Shown piece by piece: positions 54,845-63,999 of a stretch of DNA of 64,000 bases. Within the stretch, counting starts at the first letter, position 1. The number at the start of each line of letters is the position of its first letter. The stretch lies in NCBI GenBank assembly GCA_016286055.1, contig JAEERW010000014.1:20721-84720 (forward strand), written 5' to 3'. The position numbers and the translations under genes are program-made. A model generated the notes under the pieces. The model searched no databases and was not told the DNA's origin. It worked only from the letters and a program-made list of their open reading frames with translations. The DNA is from Bacteroidales bacterium. Lineage in GTDB: Bacteria; Bacteroidota; Bacteroidia; Bacteroidales; UBA3824.

Positions 54845-54852
54845 CAAATATA
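54845..54852 (-). promoter_or_regulatory. Promoter -7 element of the ATP-grasp operon
   Basis: On the minus strand it reads TATATTTG, an exact TAnnTTTG match. ATTG lies 21 bases upstream as a partial -33 box. Confidence 0.5.
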
Positions 54853-55028
54853 CGTAACGCAAGGGCCGTTTGACAATGGTTTCAAAAGGGTTTAAGTGTA
54901 TAACTTATTCAAAATCCGTGAAAAACTTATGCCAATGGATAATATCAATATCTTCATTTAGATTAAACTTATTGCGCCGACGAAAGTCAAAAAAAATAAA
55001 TACACATAATAATTTAATACATTTACTA

Positions 55029-55658
55029 ATGAAAAAATTGTTTTTAACCTCTTGCTTAATTATGGCATCCACATTATTTGTATCGGCGCAAAATATCAAA
55101 CTGCCCGAACCCGACAAAAACGTTTCAATGACCCTCTATCAGGCATTGCAACAACGCAAATCGGTGCGCGAATACAGCACCAAAGACATTGACGATATGA
55201 AACTTAGCCAGTTGCTATGGGCTGCCGTAGGTATCAACCGTCCCGACGGACATTTGACCGCTCCCACAGCCATTAACGCTCAGGACATTACCGTATATGT
55301 TTGTCGCAAAGATGGCGCGTATCTCTATGTGGCTAAGGATAATACGCTTCAAAAAGTATCCGACAAGGACTTGCGTAAATCGGTAGCCTCAGCACAGGCA
55401 TTTGCAGCCGAAGCGCCCATCAGTCTTGTAATCGTAACCGACAATGCCAAATTTCGCGGCGGAAGTACCAATGGACCAACGATTTCGGGCGCAATTGATG
55501 CCGGTTATGTAAGTCAGAACATCGACTTGGCGTGCGAGGCATTGGGACTTTGCACCGTTCCACGCGCCACAATGGATAAGGAGGCTTTGAAAAAAGAATT
55601 GAAACTCACTGAGTCTCAGAACCCTATCCTCAATCATCCGATTGGATATAAGAAGTAG
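55029..55658 (+). CDS. Secreted nitroreductase-family protein
   Basis: 209 residues from the ATG at 55029, which starts a signal peptide (MKKLFLTSCLIMASTLFVSA). A longer in-frame extension to 54870 precedes it and is rejected. Nitroreductase features: LYQALQQRKSVREY (FMN-binding), LSQLLWAAVGINRP, and the C-terminal GYVSQNIDLACEALGLCTVP. FMN-dependent flavoenzyme, here predicted periplasmic, as in several Bacteroidota. Substrate unknown. It is followed by a strong terminator. Confidence 0.85.
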   Translation: MKKLFLTSCLIMASTLFVSAQNIKLPEPDKNVSMTLYQALQQRKSVREYSTKDIDDMKLSQLLWAAVGINRPDGHLTAPTAINAQDITVYVCRKDGAYLYVAKDNTLQKVSDKDLRKSVASAQAFAAEAPISLVIVTDNAKFRGGSTNGPTISGAIDAGYVSQNIDLACEALGLCTVPRATMDKEALKKELKLTESQNPILNHPIGYKK

Positions 55659-55670
55659 AGAAAAGATTAT

Positions 55671-55715
55671 TCATACAAATTCGGAATAGTATTCCGAATT
55701 TGTATGATTTTTTTT
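55671..55715 (+). terminator. Intrinsic terminator after the nitroreductase gene
   Basis: A near-perfect inverted repeat (TCATACAAATTCGGAATA, short loop, complement) with a run of eight or nine T. It is the first of two related tandem palindromes. Confidence 0.85.
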
Positions 55716-55722
55716 GAAATTT

Positions 55723-55761
55723 TTCTTACAAATTCTGCATGGTATTCCGAATTTGTAAGAA
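55723..55761. repeat. Second copy of a related palindrome
   Basis: TTCTTACAAATTC...GAATTTGTAAGAA repeats the arms of the terminator directly upstream with two changed outer bases and an imperfect apex. It may assist termination of the convergent aldo/keto reductase gene. Confidence 0.65.
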
Positions 55762-55787
55762 CTATTCATAATTTACAGATTATCAAA

Positions 55788-56789
55788 TCATTGCAGCACA
55801 ATCTTATCTATCGCCTCCAATTCTTCCTTTGATAATGGCGCAATATCCACAATTTTAGCGTTTTCGGCAATTTGAGAGGGTTTGCTGGCACCGATGAGAA
55901 CGCTGGTAAGGTCGGAATCTTTAAGAATCCATTTCAATGCCATTTGCGAAAGTGTGCAACCGTGCTCTTGTGCTATTGCGTTGAGTGCCTGAATTTTAGC
56001 AAGAACATTTTGGGTAATATCTTCACGTTTTAAAAAAACGCCGCTCTTTACCGCGCGACTATCGTTGGGTATTCCATTAAGGTAACGTTCGGTCAGAAGT
56101 CCCTGAGCCAGAGGCGAAAACGCAATAATTCCCTTTCCAAGTTTGCGGGCAGTATCTTTTAGACCGTTGTGCTCGATGGTTCGGTCAAAAATGCTGTATC
56201 GATTTTGGTTGATAATAAAAGGTGTGTTGAGTTGTTGCAGAATAGAAGTTGCGCGGGCAAACGTGGCTCCATCGTAGTTTGAGATTCCTATGTAAATGGC
56301 TTTTCCCGAGCGGACAATCTGATCGAGCGCGAGCATAGTTTCCTCCAACGGTGTTTCGGGGTCCATTCTGTGATGGTAAAAAATGTCCACATACTCTAAG
56401 CCAAGACGTTTGAGACTTTGGTCGAGACTGGCAATCAGATATTTGCGGCTTCCGAAATCACCGTAAGGACCGGGCCACATATCATAACCCGCCTTGGTAG
56501 AAATCACAAGTTCATCGCGCAAGCCGGCAAAAGTGGTTTTGAGGATTTTGCCGAAATTGGTTTCAGCCGCGCCGTATTCAGGGCCGTAGTTGTTGGCAAG
56601 GTCGAAATGCGTGATACCCAAGTCGAAAGCCGTGGTGCACATCTCCACCATATTTGAGAAATTGTCGTTGGTTCCGAAATTGTGCCACAACCCAAGCGAC
56701 ACTGCCGGAAGTTTTAATCCGCTTTTTCCCACACGGTTGTAAATCATTGAGTTGTAACGTTCGGGCGAAGGAGTGTAATTGTTTTGCAT
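55788..56789 (-). CDS. Aldo/keto reductase (YghZ/L-glyceraldehyde 3-phosphate reductase-like)
   Basis: 333 residues. Catalytic tetrad residues Asp63 and Tyr68 (HFDLANNYGPEYGAAE), Lys99 (ISTKAGYDMWPGPYG) and His near 139 (DIFYHHRMD). SQMALKWILKDSDLTSVLIG is the NADPH-site region. The GYDMWPGPYGD segment is typical of the AKR14 group (YghZ), which reduces small aldehydes including methylglyoxal. Cytoplasmic; monocistronic; lies divergent to the AbiE pair. Confidence 0.9.
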   Translation of the reverse strand: MQNNYTPSPERYNSMIYNRVGKSGLKLPAVSLGLWHNFGTNDNFSNMVEMCTTAFDLGITHFDLANNYGPEYGAAETNFGKILKTTFAGLRDELVISTKAGYDMWPGPYGDFGSRKYLIASLDQSLKRLGLEYVDIFYHHRMDPETPLEETMLALDQIVRSGKAIYIGISNYDGATFARATSILQQLNTPFIINQNRYSIFDRTIEHNGLKDTARKLGKGIIAFSPLAQGLLTERYLNGIPNDSRAVKSGVFLKREDITQNVLAKIQALNAIAQEHGCTLSQMALKWILKDSDLTSVLIGASKPSQIAENAKIVDIAPLSKEELEAIDKIVLQ

Positions 56790-56866
56790 AATAGTAATTT
56801 TTGAAATGTTTAGAGGGTAAAGGTAATGAAAAAGCCGAAAAATACATCTCTTTTGTAAAAGATATT

Positions 56867-56898
56867 TTTGGAATTGTTGATAAAAAAGTTTACATTTG
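56867..56898 (+). promoter_or_regulatory. Promoter of the AbiE operon
   Basis: TTTG (56867-56870), 20 bases, TACATTTG (56891-56898): a good -33/-7 match with spacing one base longer than usual. Confidence 0.7.
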
Positions 56899-56935
56899 CA
56901 TCGAAATTGAAAGCGATTTCTATCTGAATGTAAAC
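56888..56935 (+). promoter_or_regulatory. Inverted repeat overlapping the abiE promoter, candidate AbiEi operator
   Basis: GTTTACATT (56888-56896) and AATGTAAAC (56927-56935) are perfect 9-bp inverted arms 30 bases apart, and the left arm overlaps the -7 box. AbiEi antitoxins are known to repress their own promoters by binding inverted repeats. Confidence 0.55.
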
Positions 56936-56951
56936 TAAATTATGTTGAGTA

Positions 56952-57545
56952 ATGACAGTTAACAGTTTGATATATAATGCAATGTCGCAAAATAACAATG
57001 CAATGACAACTGCCGAAATCACCCAACTTGGCGTGTCGAGAACAATGTTGTCGCGATATGTAAAGGCGGGACTTTTGCAAAGAGTTCGCCAAGGGACTTA
57101 TACCTTATCGTCTGAAATTCACGACGATATGTATACAATGATGCTCCGTTCGCCTCACATTATCTTTTCGCACGAAACGGCACTCTTTCTCAACGGTCTT
57201 TCTGACAGGACGCCTTTTATCCAATCGCTGACAATACCGTCGAACGCAAGTTTGCCAAAATCCATCAGCGGTGAATGTAATTGCTTTTATGTCAATGAAT
57301 TATTGTATTCGCTTGGCGTTACTCAATGCAAAACCGCCTTTGGCAATCAAGTAAGGTGCTACAATCCCGAACGCACAGTCTGCGATATTGTCCGCAGCCG
57401 TAGCCGTTTAGATGCAGAAACCTTTGTAATGGCAATTCGCAATTACGCCAAATCTCCAACCAAAAACCTGAACCTCCTGACAGAATACGCCGTAAAGTTC
57501 AGAATATTGAAACAAATAACGCAAATATTTGAGATAATACTATGA
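56952..57545 (+). CDS. AbiEi-family type IV antitoxin/autorepressor
   Basis: 197 residues (ATG at 56952, or at 56982). An N-terminal winged helix (TTAEITQLGVSRTMLSRYVKAGLLQRVRQGTYTL) is followed by the AbiEi_4-type domain with HIIFSHETALFLNGLSDRTP and the C-terminal RCYNPERTVCDIVRSRSRLD. The antitoxin half of an AbiE system, which counters the nucleotidyltransferase toxin and represses its operon. It overlaps the toxin gene by 4 bp. Confidence 0.88.
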   Translation: MTVNSLIYNAMSQNNNAMTTAEITQLGVSRTMLSRYVKAGLLQRVRQGTYTLSSEIHDDMYTMMLRSPHIIFSHETALFLNGLSDRTPFIQSLTIPSNASLPKSISGECNCFYVNELLYSLGVTQCKTAFGNQVRCYNPERTVCDIVRSRSRLDAETFVMAIRNYAKSPTKNLNLLTEYAVKFRILKQITQIFEIIL

Positions 57546-58375
57546 GTGTGAATTCAATGAGCCTAAAAGCAAAAATCAACAATTATGCTAAGCAACACAA
57601 AATTGCGCCGCAGGTTGTTTTGCAAAACTATTTGTTTGAGCACTTTCTTGAACGTATTGCTGCCTCAGAATTCCGCGAGCATCTGATTATAAAAGGAGGA
57701 TTGCTCATTTCGTCGATTGTAGGGTTGGATACACGTTCCACAATGGATTTGGACACCACATTAAATCAAATACGTCTTACATACGAAAATGTTGAAAAGA
57801 TTCTAAATAAGATATGCGCAATTGACATTGGCGACGATATCAAATTTGAGTTAAAATCCATTGAAGAGGAACGGAAAAACGACCGTTACGGTGGTTTCTG
57901 CGTTAAAATGTCGGCGACCTATGGCAGCATAACGGCTGCAATGTCTATTGATATGACAACTGGCGACATTATCACGCCAACTCCCGTGGAATACGACTAT
58001 GGAAAAATGTTTGAAACCGACCAATCAATCAAACTTTTGGCGTATAACTTGGAAACAATTTTGGCAGAAAAGATGGAGACAATCCTCAGCCGCAACATTC
58101 TCAATACCCGTATCCGTGATTTTTACGACATCTATATTTTATCAACCACAAAAAATATTGATTATCAAATATTTACCAAAGCATTAAAGGCCACCGCACA
58201 ACACCGTGGCTCGTGGGATAATATCAAAGATACCGCACCTATAATCAGCACTTTATCAATCAACACCAACCTTCAAACCCTTTGGGGACAATATTGCAAA
58301 AAGTTCCCCTACGCAAAAGGAATCGAGTTCGAGACAATTATTGAACAGATACGAATGGTGTGTGTAAATATGTAG
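57542..58375 (+). CDS. AbiEii/AbiGii-family nucleotidyltransferase toxin
   Basis: 277 residues of the AbiEii nucleotidyltransferase fold. LIIKGGLLISSIVGLDTRSTMDLDTTL carries the Gly-Gly-Leu and Asp-x-Asp nucleotidyltransferase motifs. AEKMETILSRN with RIRDFYDIYIL is the conserved C-terminal helix pair. AbiEii toxins transfer nucleotides to tRNA or other targets and give abortive phage defence. It is translationally coupled to the antitoxin. All key motifs look intact. Confidence 0.88.
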   Translation: MSVNSMSLKAKINNYAKQHKIAPQVVLQNYLFEHFLERIAASEFREHLIIKGGLLISSIVGLDTRSTMDLDTTLNQIRLTYENVEKILNKICAIDIGDDIKFELKSIEEERKNDRYGGFCVKMSATYGSITAAMSIDMTTGDIITPTPVEYDYGKMFETDQSIKLLAYNLETILAEKMETILSRNILNTRIRDFYDIYILSTTKNIDYQIFTKALKATAQHRGSWDNIKDTAPIISTLSINTNLQTLWGQYCKKFPYAKGIEFETIIEQIRMVCVNM

Positions 58376-58629
58376 ATGTGTTTCGTCAAATATTTTTTCG
58401 GGTGAGAAGTTAAATGTTTGGATTTTTGTGAAATCTGATTGTTACGGTCTTTAAACCAAGAGTCTATCTTATAGAGGTTGTAATGGTCGAATTTACCGCT
58501 GTCTACTCTTAATCAGAGAGTTTTCCTCACACCACCTCCAACTCTGGCAATACAACATCCCCTTCTCCTTTGCCTAAAAATCTCCAAAAAGATAATGTAT
58601 TGAAATTCAATATTATATATATTCTATTT
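58376..58629. other. Intergenic stretch with no gene recognised
   Basis: About 250 bases between the abiE stop and the 33-bp repeat array. I see no convincing coding frame, tRNA or terminator. Confidence 0.6.
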
Positions 58630-58774
58630 ACCACTTATTCCATATTTTCACACTCCAAAATCACCACTTATTCCAAATTTTTACCCCAAAAAAATACCAC
58701 TTATTCCACTTTTTTACCCCTACAAATCACCACTTATTCCAATTTTTTAGCCATCAAAAACACCACTTATTCTA
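58630..58774. repeat. Five-copy 33-bp direct-repeat array
   Basis: The 13-mer ACCACTTATTCCA starts at 58630, 58663, 58696, 58729 and 58762 (last copy ends TCTA): exact 33-base spacing. The 20-base spacers share only a T-tract, C-patch, A-tract pattern. An 82-codon open frame beginning TTG reads through it as an 11-residue repeat (TTYSxF...), but the 13-mer is conserved without synonymous change, which favours a DNA-level role. Confidence 0.85.
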
Positions 58775-58849
58775 TTTCCCCCCAACCACTCATCTTTATG
58801 GATGATATGTGTTGTTGATGTTTTTTATTATAATTGTGTAAATGTGTTG

Positions 58850-60389
58850 TTATTCACTTTTCTTTGTCAACTTATCAATAAATATCTGATTGCGGTGTTT
58901 TGCGCGTTCCAACAATTCGGAATATTTTATTACTTCGGTGTACAATGAACCTTTGTCTCTGCCAAATTTACCATTAATATTTTTGTGTGGCCTAAACAGA
59001 TAATTCAGAGTTCCCGCAGATTTAAAATCCGCATCGGCATCCATTACTTCATCTGTATTGATATTTTCACCTATCAAATAACCATAGAATGTTGTTATCT
59101 GCATTTTGTTACTTGACAAATTGTTTATCAATGTAGCATACCGATTTATTTGGCTCAAATGTTCCGATACATTAACATCAGGTGCTTTGAACTCTATGAT
59201 AATGCACTTCCCTTCTTGCGGAAATATCAAAATGTCAGGACGACGGTCGCCCGCGTCCCTGTTACATTTATGTTTGTATTCCAATTCTTCTTCGGTCATT
59301 TCTGATTCGCGCTTAAACAGATAGTCATCGCCAATTTTCACATCGTCTAATTTGAATTCAGAAAAACCTTTGAAATAAATGAAATCCTCGTTTATCAACC
59401 ATAAGTCATTGTCTTCGGGATTGGACGACTCCGAACTTTGTTGAAAAATCAAGTTGTGCAATAGTTTTTCGTCTATACGCTGTTTTTTGCCGTTTTTGAC
59501 AGCCTCCAATTCGCTGGAAAGTATTTGCCCAAAAAGTTCAAGGATAAGTTTTCTTCGTGCAACATATTTGCTTAACGCAGTCCTGTTTTGCAAAGGGATA
59601 AACGAAACAAACTCTTCAACTTTTTGCGTGAGTTCTGTCTGATAATGTTCTGTTTTGTCAGGAGTTAATAGTTTTAACGCATTGATTTGCTCCCTGATTT
59701 TGCTGTCTTGTTCGGCTTCTAATTCGCTGTCGGCTTTGTAGATAACTTTCAAAATACTCTCGTCGTTATCTGTGTTTTTTATTTTTGAACGGATGGCGTC
59801 AACAGTTTTATCGTTTAACAAAAACATACGTTTCAACTCATCTATGTTTTTGTTCTTTTCCTGTAACGGTTGTGCCAAGTTCGCAATCGCCGCATATTTC
59901 AAGTCCGTCCAAACGTATAATGGCGTTTTTAGACAAAAAGGCGTCGTTTTTGGAAAGTGTGATTCTCCTTCGCGTATGTGTCTTGTCATCGTTTTGGTAA
60001 ACACTGTCGATATACGTGTGGTCAAAAAAATGGATGTATTGTATTCTGCCTGTTCCTTTGTTAGACATCTTTTTGCTGTCGTCCCTAAGATTCAACAAAC
60101 GGCTGTAATTGACATCGTTGATGCCTATACCATTGTCAACAATTTCAAATTTCACAAAATCATAGATTCCATTGCTTTGGCTCGCAAGATTGTCGGAGCG
60201 GTACAAGTTGATGCGAATACTTCCCAAATTGATATGCTCAGGCGTAAACCGCTCTACTATTGCCTCCCAAGCATTCATAAAGGCTTCGTACAAGAACTGA
60301 AATGCCGAACCTGACTTCTTGATGGTCTTCACTTCGTTCTTGTAGTAGATGCCTGTCGCACGTTCAAATTGTGGATATTCTTGTGTCAT
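58850..60389 (-). pseudogene. GHKL-ATPase/PD-(D/E)XK nuclease fusion, broken by one frameshift
   Basis: Two overlapping frames form one protein. The first (60389 to 59838, 183 codons) is a GHKL ATPase: the N-box-like EAFMNAWEA, IVDNGIGIND, and SNKGTGRIQYIHFFDH. The second frame (its usable part from about 59890 to 58850) has a helical region and a nuclease core RRPDILIFPQEGKCIIIEFK with Asp, Glu and Lys placed as in PD-(D/E)XK enzymes. Removing one T from the TTTTT at 59847-59851 (A5 on the coding strand) restores a single frame of about 512 residues. It is the last gene of the Dnd cluster and probably its restriction effector. The lesion could be real or a sequencing error. Confidence 0.75.
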
Positions 60390-60477
60390 AGGTTTGTGTA
60401 TAAACTATGGCAAATGTAAGAATTTTTATAGTATATCAACAATAATTATTGTTAATTTTTGCAATAGCAACGTTTTA

Positions 60478-62004
60478 CTAATAGTTCTTATAGAACGCTT
60501 CGGCTTTGAATTTTACAAATTCGTCGGTCTTGTTCATTCCGCGTGCAATTACTTGGAAGGGTTCGAGACGCGCCACTTCGGTTTGAAGGTCTTTGGCGGT
60601 TTTAGCACTGCATCCCAATATGTCTTGAATGTCTTTGGCGGCTGTGCCTTGACACTGGAAAATGTATGAAAATTCGAGCAATTCCTGAAAATCAAAGAAC
60701 TTTTGCTGATAGTCGGACGGCGACTGCGAGGCAAAAAATACCACAACACCCTTGGAACGTCCTTCGCGGATGATGCGTTGAAGGAAGATGTTTTTTTGGC
60801 AGAGGTAGTTGTGTGCCTCGTCGATTACAAGAATGGTGCGAATGGTGCGGCGGCCGTCTTTTACCTGACTGTCGGGCAAAGAAACCATTTCTTTGTAGAG
60901 TCGCTCGATTACAAGATATGCCACCAACTCTTTCAATACCGGCATTTTGTGAATGTCAATTATCATTGTGCGGTTGCTTATGCGTTCGAGAGGGTCAACA
61001 GGCGAATTGTGCGACCAAAACAAATCAAACTTCGCCAAATCGCGCAACACTTCTATCAAAGAGTCGTCTTTCTTGTTGTCGGTTTCGTATGCGAGTTTTG
61101 CGATTTCTAAAATGTCGTTGAAATCGGGGAACGGCTTGTCGGTGCCTTGTCGCGACTGGTAGCCGGCTACTATGGCATCGGTAAGCGCACCTTTCTGCAC
61201 TACGCCCAAGGAAGATTTTATGGACGAAAAACTTTCTGCCTTTTCGCGAGCCGAGAGCAAGATGGATTGTTCGCTGTAATCCGACAGGATGAACGGACTT
61301 ATCGGCAACTGGTCTTCACCTTGCAAAAGTTTGTAGGTGCGGCAGCGGGTGGTGTCAATGAATTTTTGATTGTCAACAACGTCGCCTTTGTAGTCGAAAT
61401 AGATGAAATTGGTCTGATAATCCGACTGACGGCGGATGTCGGCAAGGATTTTCAAGAGGAACTGCGTTTTGCCTACGCCCGGAATACCCATAATAGCAAG
61501 GTGCGAATTGGCGTGTATGGTGGTGTCGTTTAAGCCCATTATCAGTTCGTCGTTGTTGAGGATATTGCGGCCGATAAAGATGTCGAGGTCTTTGGTCTTT
61601 ACATCGGCTTTGTTGGATAGTTTTATGATTTTTACCAACTCGGCGTACCATCGGTTGACATCATCGCCGTTTTGATGGTAAAGATTCCATAGCATTTCGG
61701 CGCCGTTGTCGATGTGGTTTTTGATGATGGAATGGTTGCTGTAAAACTCCTGCTCGTCGAATTCCGATTTTTGGTAAACGAAACTTACAAGCGTGCGCAC
61801 AAAGGTTTCGTCGCCGCCCATAAACGAGGCAATACGCATCTCTCCGCCTGCAAAATTCTTGCTTTCGGCTACGTTTTTGCCAGCGGTGTTGAGCGAATAT
61901 GTGAATGCCAAACGTGCTATTACCGACTTGTCTAAATTGGTAATGCGCCGCAATGAGGTGATGTATTCGTCGGCATCTTGCGATGTACAAAGTCTGTCTG
62001 CCAT
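60478..62004 (-). CDS. DndE-HerA/DUF87 ATPase fusion
   Basis: 508 residues. Residues 1 to about 125 match the DndE type: RLCTSQDADEYITSLRRITNLDKSVIARLAFTYSL, then KNHIDNGAEML. Residues about 135-505 form a HerA/FtsK-like ATPase with Walker A GIPGVGKT at 173-180, FDYKGDVVD, Walker B ILVIDEAHN (394-398) and FASQSP. DndE normally is a small separate protein that binds nicked DNA; HerA-like motors translocate DNA. Joining them links phosphorothioate modification to a motor. I do not know this exact fusion from described Dnd systems. It lies 12 bp after the dndD stop. Confidence 0.78.
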   Translation of the reverse strand: MADRLCTSQDADEYITSLRRITNLDKSVIARLAFTYSLNTAGKNVAESKNFAGGEMRIASFMGGDETFVRTLVSFVYQKSEFDEQEFYSNHSIIKNHIDNGAEMLWNLYHQNGDDVNRWYAELVKIIKLSNKADVKTKDLDIFIGRNILNNDELIMGLNDTTIHANSHLAIMGIPGVGKTQFLLKILADIRRQSDYQTNFIYFDYKGDVVDNQKFIDTTRCRTYKLLQGEDQLPISPFILSDYSEQSILLSAREKAESFSSIKSSLGVVQKGALTDAIVAGYQSRQGTDKPFPDFNDILEIAKLAYETDNKKDDSLIEVLRDLAKFDLFWSHNSPVDPLERISNRTMIIDIHKMPVLKELVAYLVIERLYKEMVSLPDSQVKDGRRTIRTILVIDEAHNYLCQKNIFLQRIIREGRSKGVVVFFASQSPSDYQQKFFDFQELLEFSYIFQCQGTAAKDIQDILGCSAKTAKDLQTEVARLEPFQVIARGMNKTDEFVKFKAEAFYKNY

Positions 62005-62016
62005 AATTCTATCTGT

Positions 62017-63999
62017 TTAGTTCCAAAAGTAACCTTCGGAAACGGTTGTGAGTTGTTGGTTTCTATTGAAAATGAGACGCGCCGCGCCCGAAAGATACGG
62101 TTCGAGGTTTTTGAAATAGTTGCTATCTACCTCTGTGTCGGTAGATAGTATTATTACCTGCGATGCCGCATTGGGGAAATACTGACGCACGATGTTGTCG
62201 CGGTGAACGCTGTCGAGACGCGAAAGCGGTGTGTCGATGATGATGGGCAGATTGAGTTGAGACGTCTGCGCCAATCCCCAAAGTAGCGATATTGCAAACA
62301 CTTCTTTTTCGCCCGCCGACAGACCCGATTTGCGGATTACATTGTCGTTTTTGTCGCGAATGGTCATCTCGTATGTTTTTTCGTCGATGTCGATGCTTTT
62401 TATCAGGTCGGCTTTGCTCGACAGGCGCAGATACATCTCAAAGGTTTTGTCGCGCAAAAGTTGGATTTTGCTTTTGCGGAGTTTGATGATGTATGCGTTG
62501 AGCATATTGGCAATGTTGTCACATTCGTCGATAAACTGCTTTTTCTCTTGCGAGGAGTTGTGTCGGTCGTATAGTTTGTTGAGTTCTATCTCGATGTCTT
62601 TGATACGGCTTTCGACGATACGGATTTCCTCTTGCAGATTGTTGGCTGTAACGGAAAGGCGACCAATTTGAATCTGGCAACTTTCCATAGTTTCCTGCAA
62701 ATCGTCGAAGAGTTCTTGTTCGCTACGGCTGTTGCCGCGCGATTGGAGGCTCGACTGTATGTTGTCGATTTCGTCGTCGATTTCCTGTTTTTGACTTATC
62801 AAATCCTGCAATTGGAGGATGTCGCTTTTTTCGATTTCTTCCATCTTGTTGAGAACGCGGGCGGCGTCGCGGTCGCTCAGGTTGAGGATTTTTTCCACCT
62901 GCTCTTGGTTGCCGCTGAATAGTGCCAAAAGACGGCGTTCGATTTCTTCTTTTTGGCGTTCGTTGAGGGGCGAGCCTGTGAGCGGCATCGGGTTGTCGAT
63001 GGTATAAACAATCTGCCGTGTGAGTTCGGAAGCGTTTTCGGCTATAAACTTGCCTTGCTGGGCGGTATGCTCTTTTTCGATTTGCTGTTTGAGCGGCTCA
63101 AAGAGTTGCCCCGCCATTGCCCACGGCAAATACTGCTCGATGAGTTGTTTTATTTGCGAATCGAGTTGGCTGCTCTGGCTCGAAAGCGAGATGCGTTTTT
63201 TCTCTTTTTGTTTTATCACTTCCGAGGATTCGGGGTCGATGCTGAAAATACTTTTGAACCTTTTGGAAGCCTCTTCTTTTTGACGTTTGTATTCGGCAAG
63301 TTGTTCCTGAGTGTCGGCAAGTTCGTCTTGCTTGTCTTTCAACTTGCGGGATTCTTTTTTCAGTTCCGATTCCTTAAATTCTATATCCTCGTCGGATACA
63401 TCAACAAAATTTCTACGTTCTTCCTGCTTAATGTATAGCACATCGTCGGCAAGGCGTGAGATGTATTTGATGCCAAGGGCGGCTTCCAACGAATCTTTGA
63501 GCAATACCTCAGAATGGTCGTCGGCAGCCACCTGCTGGATTTTTTCGCCGTCGAAAAAGAAAAACTGCGTTATTCCTTTGGGTATGGTGCTGTTGATGTA
63601 GTCTTGCCACATCTCTTTGTTCTGTACCGAAACACGTTTGCCGTCTTTTACCACGGTGAGTTTTTCCACGAGGTCTTTTGCAAGGGGGTGTTCGCAGGCG
63701 TTGGCGCTCCACGTGCGTTTTACGAGTATGGTCTCGAAAGAGTCGGTGGTGAATTCGAGTTCAAAACTTACAAAAGCGTTGCCCTTGGCAAGTTCTTTAT
63801 GGTTGATGCTCTTGAATATGTTGTCGGCACGCTCGCCGTAGAGGCATATATTAACAGCCTCCATCACCGAGGTTTTGCCTGCGCCGTTCATACCGCCCAC
63901 AAGAAAAATGCTCTTGCCGTTGTCGCTCTGCGGAAACTCCAACCGCGTGGGGAACTGAAACGACTTTTAGTTTTCTATTGAAAGATAGTTGAACTTCAT
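62017..63999 (-). pseudogene. dndD: DndD, SMC-like ATPase of the DNA phosphorothioation system, with in-frame stop at codon 11
   Basis: The frame from ATG at 63999 reads MKFNYLSIEN, then TAA (63967-63969), then KSFQFPTRLEFPQSDNGKS and a full DndD: Walker A GGMNGAGKTS (36-44), the hallmark QFFFFDGEKIQQ, long coiled coils, the ABC signature LSAGEKEVFAISLLWGLA, Walker B IIIDTPLSRLDS, and ILSTDTEVD. The whole is 660 codons, normal length. The stop most likely replaces a Tyr codon. A TTG at 63942 could start a product lacking the first beta strand. DndD provides ATPase activity for sulfur insertion into DNA with DndC and DndE. Confidence 0.85.

Noticed and set aside
54870..55028. 53-residue N-terminal extension of the nitroreductase
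   Set aside because: The signal peptide begins at 55029, and the extension is basic and not part of the family.
58630..58774. CRISPR array
   Set aside because: The repeats are only 13 bp, the 20-base spacers resemble one another, and there are no cas genes nearby.
58570..58818. 82-residue protein with TTYSxF repeats
   Set aside because: It starts at TTG, has no homologue I recognise, and the repeated codons show no synonymous variation; treated as a DNA repeat.
59838..59870. Programmed ribosomal frameshift in the GHKL-nuclease gene
   Set aside because: The shift needed is +1 and the A run is only five bases, so it is not the classical A-AAA-AAC -1 site; a mutation or sequence error is simpler.
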